Assembly: GCA_038323835.1 (NCBI GenBank)
Contig: JBBQHI010000007.1
Span: 37,394 to 101,393, forward strand
Direction: 5' to 3'
DNA: 64,000 nucleotides
From: JACVRW01 sp038323835
GTDB taxonomy: Bacteria > Actinomycetota > Thermoleophilia > Solirubrobacterales > Thermoleophilaceae
The position numbers were made by a program, and so were the translations under genes. This document shows, piece by piece, positions 1 to 8,621 of the stretch. The notes below the pieces were generated by a model. It was not told the DNA's origin. It searched no databases and saw only the letters and a list, made by a program, of their open reading frames with translations. Position 1 is the stretch's first letter. Each line of letters starts with the position of its first letter.

Positions 1-796
1 CAGGCCGCCGCCTATCACGATGTACTCGGGCTCGAACACGTTCACGTAGCCGGCGATGGCCACGCCGAGCATGCGCGCGAAGCGGTCGAACACGCGCAGG
101 GCGTCGGCGTCGCCATGACGCGCCGCGGTCACGATCGCACGCCCGCTCACCCGGCCGCGCTCGTCCAGGGCGGCCGAGAGCCCGCTATCCGGCATGTCGC
201 GGGCGAACTCCGTGGCGTCGCGTTCCAATGCCTGTCCGCTGCAGTAGGCCTCCAGGCATCCGCGGCCCGGGCAGTTGCCCGGGCAGGGCGGCCCCTCGGG
301 ATCCACCGTGAAGTGGCCGAGCTCCGCGCCCATGCCGTGCGCGCCGCGGAAGATCTGGCCGCCGATCACAACCCCGCCCCCAACGCCGGTGCCGAGCGTG
401 ATCATGAGTAGGACGCGCGCGGGGGGGTCGTCCACCAGCTGGGCCTCGGCCAGCGCCGCGCAGTTGGCGTCGTTGTCCACGTACACCGGCACCTTGAAGC
501 GGCGGAACAGCTCCTCCCTGAGCGCCACCCCGGTGAGCGGGATATTCACGCTCGACTCCACGGTGCCGGTGGCGTACTCGATCTGAGAGGGCACCCCCAC
601 GCCCACCGCCACCGGCGGTCCGGTGGCCGCGATCACCTGCCGTGCCCTGGCCTCGAGACCGTCCAGCAGGGCCTCTGCGCTGTCCAGAACGGTGGGGGAC
701 TGCTCCAGGTGCTCGACGCGCCCGCCCACCACCGCCGCCACGGCCACCTTGGTGCCGCCGACGTCCACTCCGAGTACCAGGGGTTCGCTGTTCACC
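1..796 (-). CDS. ROK-family sugar kinase (glucokinase-like), 3' end cut by window edge
   Basis: ROK family of ATP-dependent sugar kinases and repressors; most likely phosphorylates glucose or a related hexose in the cytosol. The GTG start at 796 gives VNSEPLVLGVDVGGTK, the N-terminal phosphate-binding signature. Further on come TLGTGVGGGVV (ATP/sugar core), GAELGHF and a zinc-type cluster CPGNCPGRGCLE. The visible part ends at EYIVIGGGL, so about 265 residues are present and some 40 C-terminal residues lie outside the window. There is no N-terminal helix-turn-helix, which favours a kinase over a repressor. It is divergent from the USP gene at 942, with a 145-bp shared promoter region. A second ROK gene lies at 2724. 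Family assignment is firm; the substrate is inferred. Confidence 0.9.
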
Positions 797-941
797 GGGG
801 GATTGTGTTCCGCCGGAGCCGCGATAAGCAAGCGCGAACGGAAAATCGCGACCGGGTGGCGCTCGCAGGGCCGGGCGCGATAGGGTCGCCCAGCGGTTTT
901 GCGGGCGGCCGGACGGGCGCCCCAGGGACGAGGAGCAGAGC

Positions 942-1373
942 GTGTTCAAGTCGATACTCGTGGGCACCGACGGGTCGCCCCGCGCGGAACGGGCGGTGGA
1001 GGAGGCCGTGGCGCTGGCCAAGAGCCAGGGCTCGCAGATCTTTCTCGTGGCCGCCTATATGGAGAAGGAGCCCTTTCGCGAGTCGATCCAGAGCAGCGCC
1101 AAGGTGGCCGTGGGACATCTTCGCGAGGCCGCCGAGCAGGTGTTGAGCCGGGCTTCCCGGAGGGCCGAGGAGGCGGGTGTGCCGGTGGAGTTCGAGGCCC
1201 GCGTGGGCGACCCCGCGGACGTCCTGCTGGACGTGGCCGCCGAGCGCGGCGTGGACCTGATCGTGATCGGCAACAGGGGCATGACAGGGGCCCGCCGCTA
1301 CTGGGTCGGCAACGTGCCCAACAAGATCTCTCATCACGCCGAGTGCAGCGTGATGATCGTGCGCACCGACTGA
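942..1373 (+). CDS. Universal stress protein (UspA family)
   Basis: Single-domain UspA-fold protein of 143 aa, the usual length. It begins MFKSILVGTDGSPRAERAV, with the beta1-Asp nucleotide-binding start. The C-terminal loop reads IGNRGMTGARRYWVGNVPNKI, close to the ATP-binding G-2x-G-9x-G-S/T motif, though the residue after the last Gly is Asn. The GTG start is preceded by AGGAG at 931-935. USPs bind ATP and modulate survival under stress; the partner is not evident here. The gene is followed directly by a dispersed-repeat array at 1377. Confidence 0.92.
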   Translation: MFKSILVGTDGSPRAERAVEEAVALAKSQGSQIFLVAAYMEKEPFRESIQSSAKVAVGHLREAAEQVLSRASRRAEEAGVPVEFEARVGDPADVLLDVAAERGVDLIVIGNRGMTGARRYWVGNVPNKISHHAECSVMIVRTD

Positions 1374-1376
1374 GTG

Positions 1377-1525
1377 GCTGCGGTGCTCGCCCGATGACAT
1401 AAGGCTGCGGTGCTCGCCCGATGACATAAGGCTGCGGTGCTCGCCCGATGACATAAGGCTGCGGTGCTCGCCCGATCAGCGATCGGGCTGCGCTCCTCGC
1501 CGGCGATCGGGCTGCGCTCCTCGCC
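1377..1525 (+). repeat. Dispersed palindromic repeat, array of half-units (locus 1)
   Basis: Three exact 27-bp direct copies of the left half (GCTGCGGTGCTCGCCCGATG plus ACATAAG) start at 1377, 1404 and 1431. A complete palindromic unit follows from 1458, with inner stem CCCGATC/GATCGGG, and then a second right half (CGATCGGGCTGCGCTCCTCG) to about 1525. The same family recurs at nine other loci in the window. It sits after the USP stop codon and before a truncated oxidase remnant. Confidence 0.9.
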
Positions 1526-1527
1526 TA

Positions 1528-1692
1528 AGTCGTGGCTCGGCGAGCGCAGCTTCCCTCAACTTCGTGGACGCGCCGGGCTCGGCGGCGTCCTCGTTCGACG
1601 CCGAGACGTTCGCCCGTCTCCAGCAGGTCAAGTCGGAGCGCGACCCGGACGGGATCTTCAGGGCCAACCACGAGATGGCCGTCCGGGTCTAG
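1528..1692 (+). pseudogene. C-terminal remnant of an FAD-linked (BBE-type) oxidase
   Basis: This frame has no plausible start but encodes a recognisable C-terminus: LNFVD, then FARLQQVKSERDPDGIF and RANHEM before a TAG at 1690. That matches the berberine-bridge (BBE) tail of FAD-binding oxidoreductases, where K-x-x-x-D-P-x-x-x-F-x-x-N is conserved. About 45 codons survive of a protein normally near 450 aa. The 5' break coincides with the repeat array ending at 1525, which suggests a deletion involving the repeat. Assignment rests on the tail motif only. Confidence 0.6.
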
Positions 1693-1702
1693 CCCAGCGC
1701 CC

Positions 1703-2158
1703 TCAGAACCCCTCGCCGGGCCACGGCACGCCCGAGTAGCGCTCGATCACCGGGCCGGGCGGGGGCGCCACCTCGCTGAACAGGTCCGTGGGCACGATCG
1801 TGCCCGGGAAGAGGCGGGCGAAGGGATCCTCGCCGAACCAGCGCGGATCACGGGCCACGGTCACGGCGCCCGCGCAGCGGCTCGAGTCCAGGGCGAAGGT
1901 GCTCACGCACACCAGGTCGGGGCCGAGCAGCGGCAGCCACCAGGCCAGGGCGTCGCTGCGGGCCTGCTGCACCGCCGGGTCGTCGAACAGCAGCGCGGCC
2001 TCCGGATCGGCCAGCGCGCACACGTGAGCGTGGGCGCCGGCCACGGCGTCGCCGGCCAGGCAGCGGGCGTCCAGACGGAGGCGGCGCCCTCCCGATCGCC
2101 GGTCGGTGCCGATCCGAGCGCCGTCGAAGAAGACATACGCGAAGCCGGCAGGGCTCAT
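1703..2158 (-). CDS. Conserved hypothetical protein (152 aa)
   Basis: Begins MSPAGFAYVFFDGARIGTD at an ATG that overlaps the stop of the upstream redoxin gene (ATGA), so the two are translationally coupled. No domain is recognised. The protein is soluble, has no signal peptide or membrane segment, and contains several acidic/aromatic patches (WWLPLLGPDLVCVSTF, DPRWFGEDPF). The coupling suggests a role linked to the redoxin, but nothing in the sequence shows what it is. Confidence 0.6.
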   Translation of the reverse strand: MSPAGFAYVFFDGARIGTDRRSGGRRLRLDARCLAGDAVAGAHAHVCALADPEAALLFDDPAVQQARSDALAWWLPLLGPDLVCVSTFALDSSRCAGAVTVARDPRWFGEDPFARLFPGTIVPTDLFSEVAPPPGPVIERYSGVPWPGEGF

Positions 2159-2658
2159 TCGGACGGCACCTCCCAGTCCGGCCGGATCTCCCGCGTGATC
2201 GCGCGCATGTCGCCCCGGAGCTCCTCCATCGTGGCCCGCCCCCAAAACCAGTAGCCGTTGTAGGCGGCGTGGATGGTCAGGTCCGGGCGGAGGGTGAACG
2301 CCGCGGGCCGATAGGGGCGGTGAACGGTGTCGGTGGTCTCCTCGAGCCCCAGCCTCGGAAGCCAGTCTCGCTGCGCGTCAGAGAGGAAGGTGAACCGCGC
2401 GCCGAGCCCGGCACGGAAGGCCGACTGCACCTCGGGTGGATCCACCGACACCACCACGATGCGCGCGTAGGCCACCTCGAACTCGGACTGGATCGCCGTG
2501 AGCTCGCGCAGGTAGCGCTGCTCCTTCGGGCACCACCAGCCCCGCGACGTGATGAGTACGAGTGGGTCCCCGGCGGCCAGCTCGGCGAGCGTTCGGGGCC
2601 GTCCGGAGTGGTCCGGGAGAGCGAGGTCCGGGAACGCCCGGCCGGAGGTGAGGTCCAT
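2155..2658 (-). CDS. Redoxin / AhpC-TSA-like peroxiredoxin-fold protein
   Basis: A 167-aa thioredoxin-fold protein. The N-terminus GRAFPDLALPDHSGRPRTLAEL is typical of AhpC/TSA redoxins. The segment DPLVLITSRGWWCPKEQ holds the expected peroxidatic or redox Cys at about residue 43. It is followed by IVVVSVDPPEVQ and FTFLSDAQRDW, as in peroxiredoxin-like proteins. No second conserved Cys is evident, so it would be a 1-Cys type or depend on an external thiol. It probably reduces peroxides or relays thiol electrons in the cytosol. First gene of a two-gene unit with the hypothetical at 1703. Confidence 0.8.
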   Translation of the reverse strand: MDLTSGRAFPDLALPDHSGRPRTLAELAAGDPLVLITSRGWWCPKEQRYLRELTAIQSEFEVAYARIVVVSVDPPEVQSAFRAGLGARFTFLSDAQRDWLPRLGLEETTDTVHRPYRPAAFTLRPDLTIHAAYNGYWFWGRATMEELRGDMRAITREIRPDWEVPSE

Positions 2659-2723
2659 GTCGACCGGTCCCTCCTGCCCCCGACCCGTTACGCAACATGG
2701 CGCGAGCGGGTACCGTCAGGCGC

Positions 2724-3707
2724 ATGAAGGGCGGGATCGACCTCGGTGGCACCAAGGTCATGGCCGTGGTGGTGGGCCCCCGGGGCAAGGTGCTCGGCGA
2801 GGCCAAGAACGCCACCCCGCGTGAGGGCGGGCCGCCCGCTGTGGCCGAGGAGATCGCAAACACCATGCGCCAGGCGTGCGCGCAGGCCGGCGTCGATTCC
2901 GGTGAGCTCCTGGGTGTGGGCATCGGCTCCCCCGGGGCCGTGAACGCCGCGACCGGGACCGTGTCCGGCGCCGGCAACCTCCCCGACTGGGAGGGCGAGT
3001 TCCCGCTCGCCCCCACCCTGGCGCAGAGCCTGGGCTGCACCGTGGCGCTCGGCAACGACGTTCAGGTGGCCGTGGACGGCGAGTACGCCCTCGGCGCCGG
3101 TCGCAAGGTCAAGTCGATGCTCGGCGTGTGGTGGGGCACCGGCGTGGGCGGCGGGATCATCCTCGGCGGCAAGCCCTGGGTGGGCCGCGGCGCGGCCGGC
3201 GAGATCGGCCACGTGGTGGTGAAGATGGACGGTGCCCACTGCACCTGCGGCCGGCGAGGCTGCATGGAGGCCTACGCGGGACGGGGATCGATGGAGATCG
3301 AGGCGCGCCGCCGGGTGGACAAGGGCCACGAGACCGAGCTGTTCGAGATCATGGAGAAGCGGGGCCGCACGCGCCTGCAGAGCGGGGTCTGGGCGCGCGC
3401 GCTCGAGCGCGAGGATGCGCTGGCGGTGAAGCTGATCGACCGCGCGGTGGAGGCGCTCGGCGCCGGCGTGGCGTCCGTCGTGAACGTGCTCGACGTGGAG
3501 ATGGTGGTGATCGGAGGCGGTCTCGGCTCGCGGCTGGGCGAGCCCTACGTGGAGCGCATCCGCGCGGCGATGATGCCCCACCTGTTCGTGGACGAGCGCC
3601 CGCCGCAGGTGGTGCCCGCCGGGCTCGGGGATCTGGGCGGGGCCATCGGCGCCACCCTGCTGATCAAGAATCGCGCGACTCACCGTCGCGCCCCGGCCGC
3701 CGCCTGA
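2724..3707 (+). CDS. ROK-family glucokinase-like protein
   Basis: A 327-aa ROK protein starting MKGGIDLGGTKVMAVVVGP. Shown motifs are GSPGAVNAATG, LGNDVQVAVDGEYALGAG (catalytic Asp region), WWGTGVGGGIILGG, GEIGHVV and the zinc cluster CTCGRRGCMEAYAG. The C-terminus MVVIGGGLGSRLGE is the usual nucleotide-site end. The ATG at 2724 places the phosphate loop at residue 4; an in-frame GTG-type start nine codons upstream adds an unconserved tail. It is an inferred hexose kinase and the second ROK gene within 3 kb. The divergent redoxin gene starts at 2658. Confidence 0.9.
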   Translation: MKGGIDLGGTKVMAVVVGPRGKVLGEAKNATPREGGPPAVAEEIANTMRQACAQAGVDSGELLGVGIGSPGAVNAATGTVSGAGNLPDWEGEFPLAPTLAQSLGCTVALGNDVQVAVDGEYALGAGRKVKSMLGVWWGTGVGGGIILGGKPWVGRGAAGEIGHVVVKMDGAHCTCGRRGCMEAYAGRGSMEIEARRRVDKGHETELFEIMEKRGRTRLQSGVWARALEREDALAVKLIDRAVEALGAGVASVVNVLDVEMVVIGGGLGSRLGEPYVERIRAAMMPHLFVDERPPQVVPAGLGDLGGAIGATLLIKNRATHRRAPAAA

Positions 3708-3710
3708 GCC

Positions 3711-4028
3711 CTAGCGGCGGGCGCGCCAGCCCCGGAACGCCTCAAGCAGGTCGGCGCGTAGGGACGCCGGGAGGGCCTCCTCGCGGAGGCTGCCGAGAGC
3801 CGCGGCGGTCTCACGCATCTGCACCAGGTAGTTCACGCAGTACGGGCACTCCTCGAGGTGAGCGTCGAAGCGAACCCGGTCGCGCTCTGGAAGCGTGCCC
3901 TCCAGGTAGTCGGTGATCACCTCCACGAGCTCGCGGCAGGCCATCTCCTCGAGTTCCGGCGTCGCGTCGCCCGGCGTGTTCCCGTTCAAGCTCGTGTCTC
4001 CATGCCAAGTGCCTCGGACGATGACCAT
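3711..4028 (-). CDS. Anti-sigma factor with zf-HC2 zinc finger
   Basis: The conserved part MACRELVEVITDYLEGTLP is followed by H-x-x-x-C-P-Y-C (HLEECPYC), the zinc-binding anti-sigma (ZAS/zf-HC2) signature. The protein is soluble, 105 aa, with no membrane segment. The ATG at 4028 has GGAGG nine bases upstream; an internal ATG at 3944 starts exactly at the conserved region and is an alternative. Such proteins bind and silence an ECF sigma factor. The likely partner, the ECF sigma at 9902, is 6 kb away rather than adjacent. The gene runs convergently into the ROK gene with a 3-bp gap. Confidence 0.8.
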   Translation of the reverse strand: MVIVRGTWHGDTSLNGNTPGDATPELEEMACRELVEVITDYLEGTLPERDRVRFDAHLEECPYCVNYLVQMRETAAALGSLREEALPASLRADLLEAFRGWRARR

Positions 4029-4126
4029 CGGGGCCGCCCTCCGTTACATCTCCCGATCGCGGCGAGGCGTAACGTCGCGCCCCCAAGCGTGACTGGACCC
4101 GGACAACCGGATCCGGAGGGAAGTCC

Positions 4127-5992
4127 ATGAGTACCGTGTCGCCCCAGGTAGAAGCCGCAGCCACCAGCTCGTCATCCACCCCGATCGCCGACTACGGGCT
4201 GCTGGCGGACTGCAACTCCGCCGCGCTGGTGAGCCGCGACGGCTCGATCGACTGGCTCTGCCTGCCCCGCTACGACAGCGACGCGGTGCTTGCCCGCATC
4301 CTCGACCCGCACGCCGGGCACTGGTCGATCCGCCCCACCGCCGGCTTCACCTCCACGCGCCGCTACCTCGACGGGACGCTCGTGGTGGAGACGATCTTCG
4401 TCACGGAGGGGGGCCGAGCCCGCCTGATCGACGCAATGGCCTTCGCCGAGGGTCAGCGCGGACACGACCTGGGTCACGACTCCCCGCATGAGCTCCTGCG
4501 CCACGTGGAGGTCCTGTCCGGCACGGTCGAGCTGGCGATGGAGCTGGCGCCCCGGCCCGAGTTCGGCCTCGTGAAGCCGCTCGTGCGCGTGGTGGAGGGC
4601 GGCGCCCGGACGTTCGGGGCGGGCAGGGTGGCCCTGTCCTCCGACGTGCCGATCGAGGCCGAGGACTCCACTCTCCGCTGCACCGTGACTCTGACCGAGG
4701 GCGAGGGCGCCGGGTTCGCCCTGCGCTGGGCGGCGCCCGAGAAGCGGACGTCCGAGGCCACCCCGGCGGACGAGGTGGCTGCGCGGATCGCGGACACCGT
4801 GGACGCATGGCGCTCCTGGGAGCGCGAGCACGACATCTACGAGGGGCCGCACCGCGACCAGGTGCGTCTCAGCTCACGTGTGCTGAAGGGGCTCACCTAT
4901 CGCCCCACCGGAGCCATCGTGGCCGCACCCACCACCTCCCTGCCGGAGACCGTGGGCGGGGAGCGCAACTGGGACTACCGCTTCTCCTGGATCCGCGACT
5001 CGAGCCTCACCATCGAGGCGCTCTACATCGGCGCGTGCTCGGACGAGGCCGAGGACTTCATCTCCTTCATGACCAGCTCGGCCGGGGGGCGCGCCGGCGA
5101 GGGATCGCTCCAGATCATGTACGGGATAGGGGGCGAGCACGACCTCTCCGAGCGCGAGTTGCCGCACCTCGCCGGATGGCGGGACTCGAAGCCGGTGCGC
5201 GTGGGAAACGGCGCCTGGGGCCAGGTGCAGCTCGACGTGTACGGAGAGCTGCTCAACTCCCTGTGGCTCTACCGCGAGGAGCTCGGGGTGTTCCACCCGG
5301 AGATTCAGGCGTTCGTGGCCGACCTCGCCGATACCGCGGCCGCGCGCTGGAACGAGACCGACTCCGGCATGTGGGAGATGCGCGGCGACCCACGCCACCA
5401 CCTCTCCTCCAAGGTGCTCTGCTGGACCGCTCTCGACCGGGCCGTCCGGCTCGCCCCTCAGCTGGGCGAGCACGCCAAGGTCGAGGAGTGGGAGGCAGAG
5501 CGCGACCGCATCCGGGAGGCCGTGCTCGATCGCGGCTGGAGCGAGGCCCGCGGCGCCTACGCGCAATCGTTCGACTCCGACGAGCTCGATGCCGCGCAGC
5601 TCCTCATGCCGATCCTCGGGTTCCTGCCCGCCACCGACGAGCGGATGCGCTCGACCATCGACGCGATCGCCGACGGCCTGACCGAGGACGGACTCGTCCT
5701 GCGCTACCGCAACGACGAGGGCCTCAACGCCGACGGCCTGACGGGCGAGGAGGGCACCTTCGTGATCTGCTCCTTCTGGCTCGTGTCCTGTCTGGCCAAG
5801 GCCGGGGAGATCGAGCGCGCGGAGAGGCTCTTCGACCGGCTCGCCGGGTACGCGAATGACCTCGGTCTGCTCGCCGAGGAGATCGACACCGCGAACAACG
5901 AGCTGCTGGGTAACTTCCCGCAGGCATTCAGCCACATCGGCCTGATCACGGCCGCTTGGGAGATCGACAAGGCCCGGGAGGCCACCACGTGA
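4127..5992 (+). CDS. Glycoside hydrolase family 15 (glucoamylase/trehalase-like)
   Basis: A 621-aa GH15 protein. The N-terminal beta-sandwich starts IADYGLLADCNSAALVSRDG, continuing SIDWLCLPRYDSDAVLARIL as in actinobacterial GH15 trehalases and glucoamylases. The catalytic (alpha/alpha)6 barrel contains ETVGGERNWDYRFSWIRDSS at about 275 and the C-terminal catalytic-base region ELLGNFPQAFSHIGLI. There is no signal peptide, so it should act in the cytosol on an alpha-1,4-glucan oligosaccharide or trehalose. Mycobacterial relatives of this layout are trehalases, but sequence alone does not separate the two. Its stop overlaps the next gene (GTGA). Confidence 0.88.
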   Translation: MSTVSPQVEAAATSSSSTPIADYGLLADCNSAALVSRDGSIDWLCLPRYDSDAVLARILDPHAGHWSIRPTAGFTSTRRYLDGTLVVETIFVTEGGRARLIDAMAFAEGQRGHDLGHDSPHELLRHVEVLSGTVELAMELAPRPEFGLVKPLVRVVEGGARTFGAGRVALSSDVPIEAEDSTLRCTVTLTEGEGAGFALRWAAPEKRTSEATPADEVAARIADTVDAWRSWEREHDIYEGPHRDQVRLSSRVLKGLTYRPTGAIVAAPTTSLPETVGGERNWDYRFSWIRDSSLTIEALYIGACSDEAEDFISFMTSSAGGRAGEGSLQIMYGIGGEHDLSERELPHLAGWRDSKPVRVGNGAWGQVQLDVYGELLNSLWLYREELGVFHPEIQAFVADLADTAAARWNETDSGMWEMRGDPRHHLSSKVLCWTALDRAVRLAPQLGEHAKVEEWEAERDRIREAVLDRGWSEARGAYAQSFDSDELDAAQLLMPILGFLPATDERMRSTIDAIADGLTEDGLVLRYRNDEGLNADGLTGEEGTFVICSFWLVSCLAKAGEIERAERLFDRLAGYANDLGLLAEEIDTANNELLGNFPQAFSHIGLITAAWEIDKAREATT

Positions 5993-7335
5993 GCAACGAC
6001 TACGACGTCATCGTCATCGGGGCAGGGCCCGCCGGCGAGCACTGCGCGTCCCACCTGGCCGACGGCGGCCTGAAGGTCGCGCTGGTGGAGAACAACCTGC
6101 TCGGTGGCGAGTGCGACTACTGGGCCTGCATGCCGTCGAAGACGCTCCTTCGGTCCGGCGAGGCGCTGCAGGCCGCGCGCGAGGCACCGGGTGCCGCCCA
6201 GGCGGTGACGGGCAGCCTCGACACCGCCGCCGCGTTCGAGTGGCGCAACTTCATGACCTCCAACTGGGACGACTCCGCCAAGGAGGCATGGCCGCGCTCG
6301 CTGGGCATCGACGTCGTGCGCGGGACGGGCTCGATCGCCGGCCCCGGCCGGGTGGCCGTGGACGACTCCGAGCTGACCTGCACCCACATCGTCCTGTCCA
6401 CCGGATCCGTTCCCGTGTTCCCGCCGATTCCCGGGCTGGATCAACTGGAGGGTGTGTGGACGAACCGCGAGGTCACCTCGCTCACCGAGGTGCCGGCGCG
6501 GATGCTCGTGCTCGGAGCTGGACCCGTCGGAGTGGAGATGGCGCAGGCCGTGTCGCGCTTCGGTGCGTCGGTCGCCATCGTCGAGGGCATGGACCACCTG
6601 CTCCCGCGCGAGCCCAGGGCGCTTGGCGAGGCGCTGGGCGAGGCGCTCGCCGCCGAGGGCGTGGAGCTCCACTTCGGCCAGCACGCCTCCGCGGCGCGCC
6701 GCGACGGCGCCGACTACGTGCTCGAGTTTCCCGACGGCAAGGAGCTGCGCGGCGACAAGCTGCTCGTGGCCACGGGCCGGAGGGCACGGATGGAGGGTGC
6801 GGGCCTCGAGAACGTGGGTGTTACCACCGAGCAACAGGGCGTGCCCGTGGACGAGCGGATGAGCGTGGCCGACGGCGTGTGGGCCATCGGTGACGTGACC
6901 GGCATCTGGCCGCTCACCTACGTCGGCAAGTACCAGGGCCGGATCGCGGCGGCGAACATCCTCGGCCGGCCGCGCGTGGCCGACTACTCGGCCGTGCCGC
7001 GCGTGGTGTTCACGGATCCGCAGGCGGCATCGGTAGGCGAGGCGGAGGGCTCGGTGACGGGCACCGTTCCGATCGTGGAGGTGCCGCGCACCTCCACGTA
7101 CACGCGCGCCTATGCGGAGAAGAACGGCTTCCTGACGCTCGTATCGGACGGCGAGCGCCTCACCGGTGCCCACGCCCTCGGCCCCGACGCCGGCGAGTGG
7201 ATGCAGCAGGCCACGCTGGCGATCCGCGCCCGCGTGCCGCTCGAGGTCATGAACGACGTGATCCAGCCGTTCCCGGCCTTCTGCGAGGCATTCCTCTTCG
7301 CGATGGAGGACCTGATGGCGAAGGTGAGCGCCTAG
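5989..7335 (+). CDS. Pyridine nucleotide-disulfide oxidoreductase (Lpd/MerA-like)
   Basis: A 448-aa flavoprotein. The FAD dinucleotide fold is VIVIGAGPAGEHCASHLADG at the N-terminus. The redox disulfide is GGECDYWACMPSK, a C-x4-C motif as in dihydrolipoamide dehydrogenase and mercuric reductase. A second Rossmann site is LVLGAGPVGVEMAQAVSRFG, and AIGDVTG is the C-terminal FAD motif. A dimerisation domain follows. The chosen GTG start overlaps the GH15 stop (GTGA) with GGGAGG upstream at 5976. No lipoyl enzyme genes are near, so the substrate is unknown; a general NAD(P)H-linked quinone or disulfide reductase is possible. Confidence 0.85.
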   Translation: MSNDYDVIVIGAGPAGEHCASHLADGGLKVALVENNLLGGECDYWACMPSKTLLRSGEALQAAREAPGAAQAVTGSLDTAAAFEWRNFMTSNWDDSAKEAWPRSLGIDVVRGTGSIAGPGRVAVDDSELTCTHIVLSTGSVPVFPPIPGLDQLEGVWTNREVTSLTEVPARMLVLGAGPVGVEMAQAVSRFGASVAIVEGMDHLLPREPRALGEALGEALAAEGVELHFGQHASAARRDGADYVLEFPDGKELRGDKLLVATGRRARMEGAGLENVGVTTEQQGVPVDERMSVADGVWAIGDVTGIWPLTYVGKYQGRIAAANILGRPRVADYSAVPRVVFTDPQAASVGEAEGSVTGTVPIVEVPRTSTYTRAYAEKNGFLTLVSDGERLTGAHALGPDAGEWMQQATLAIRARVPLEVMNDVIQPFPAFCEAFLFAMEDLMAKVSA

Positions 7336-7919
7336 CCGCGAGACGGAAGCTCGATCGCCGGGAGCCCGTCGAGGCTCTCGGCGTTGTGCTCACGCTGGTA
7401 GTCCCGGAAGCCCTCCTGGCCCTTGGTCCGGAGTCGCTTGGACGATGAGGCCTCCTGGTGGGGGCGCTGGCCCTCGTAGGACATGAGCGGCACGCCGTAC
7501 CCGCACGAGTCGGCCACGCGGGTCACGTGCACGAGCACCACTGCGCGCCGCGACTCGGGCACCGGGGGCTCGTCGAAGTCGCAGCGCTCGACCAGCTCGG
7601 CGAAGCGCCCGTCCCCGGCCAGGACATGCTCCCCGCGCCCGTGGAGGCGCAGGATGCGCGGCGGCCCCTCGAAAGCGCAGAGCATCACCACGATCCGCCC
7701 GTTCTCGCGCAGGTGGGCGATCGTCTCGGCCCCGCTGCCCAGGACGTCGAGGTAGGCCACGGTGTGGTCGTCGAGGACCCTGAACGAGCCGATCGGGCCC
7801 TTCGGGGAGAGGTTCACGTGACCCTCGGCGTCGAGTGGGGCGGTGGCCACGAAGAACAGCGGCTGCTTCGCGATCCATTCGCGCTGGTGCCCGTCGATGC
7901 CCTCATAGACCCGGCCCAC
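7332..7919 (-). CDS. Pyridoxamine 5'-phosphate oxidase family protein
   Basis: A 195-aa split-barrel flavin-binding protein. The start region HQREWIAKQPLFFVATAPLD continues into HVNLSPKGPIGSFRVLDDHT, typical of the PNPOx-like family. The middle AYLDVLGSGAETIAHLRENG, RIVVMLCAFEGPPRILRLHG and the later SCGYGVPLMSYEGQR are characteristic of this subgroup. It probably binds FMN or F420; the physiological substrate is unknown. It is cytosolic, with no signal sequence. The stop codon overlaps that of the convergent disulfide reductase gene by four bases. Confidence 0.85.
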   Translation of the reverse strand: MGRVYEGIDGHQREWIAKQPLFFVATAPLDAEGHVNLSPKGPIGSFRVLDDHTVAYLDVLGSGAETIAHLRENGRIVVMLCAFEGPPRILRLHGRGEHVLAGDGRFAELVERCDFDEPPVPESRRAVVLVHVTRVADSCGYGVPLMSYEGQRPHQEASSSKRLRTKGQEGFRDYQREHNAESLDGLPAIELPSRG

Positions 7920-7962
7920 GAGAGCCAGGGTACCGGCCGAACTGGTCGTGGGGAGGCAACGC

Positions 7963-8544
7963 TCATTCGGAGGACCAGGGGGTGAGGAAGCTCCGGAAGA
8001 GCGTCAGCCCGCCGTCCACGAACAGGGTCTGCCCGGTGATGTAGGCGGCGTCGTCGCTGGCCAGGAAGGCGGTGACGCCGGCCATCTCGTCGGCCGTGCC
8101 CGCCCTGCGCATGGGGATGTGCTCCTCCACCTTGGCGCGCTTCTCCGGGTCGTCGACCCAGGCCTGGTTGATCGGGGTGATCGTGGCTCCGGGCCCACGC
8201 TGTTCACGCGGATCCCGCGCCCCGCGAACTCGAGCGCCAGCGTGCGGGGTCAGGTTCTGCATCCCCCCCTTGGACACCGAGTAGCCGAGGTAGTCCGGCT
8301 TCGGAATCAGCTGATGGACGCTCGATACGTTCACCACCGCGCCAGGCTTCTCCTCGGCCAGGAAGTGCCGGATGGCCTCTCGGGCGCACATGAAGGCCCC
8401 GCGAAGGTTCACGGCGAGCACCCTGTCGAAGTCCGCGCTGGACAGCTCGTGGCTGGGCCGGGAGATCTGGATCCCCGCGTTGTTCACGAGCACGTCGATG
8501 CCGCCGAGCGCGGCGGCCGCCTCCTCCTGGTGGCGGTCCGGTGG
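7963..8544 (-). pseudogene. SDR-family oxidoreductase, 5'-truncated and doubly frameshifted
   Basis: Recognisable short-chain dehydrogenase: LGGIDVLVNNAGI, the catalytic region VVNVSSVHQ with YLGYSVSKGG (Y-x3-K), and the C-terminus ITGQTLFVDGGLTLF. The N-terminal Rossmann part with G-x3-G-x-G (about 75 codons) is missing; only 80 bp separate the preserved part from the antiporter stop. Inside, one extra C near 8250 shifts the frame, giving LTPHAGARVRGARD where LTRTLALEFAGRGIRVNSVG is expected. A missing G near 8192 restores it. Paired frameshifts could be assembly error, but the missing N-terminus cannot be. A relic resembling the dispersed repeat (GGGCGAGC, then GAGCACCGG) lies at the break, about 8550-8575. 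Confidence 0.75.
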
Positions 8545-8621
8545 CGCCGGTGCTCGGCGCTCGCCCGTTGAGTCCCCGCCGCCGCGCCGCCGTTACAGCG
8601 CGGCGGGCTCGCGCGAAAGGC

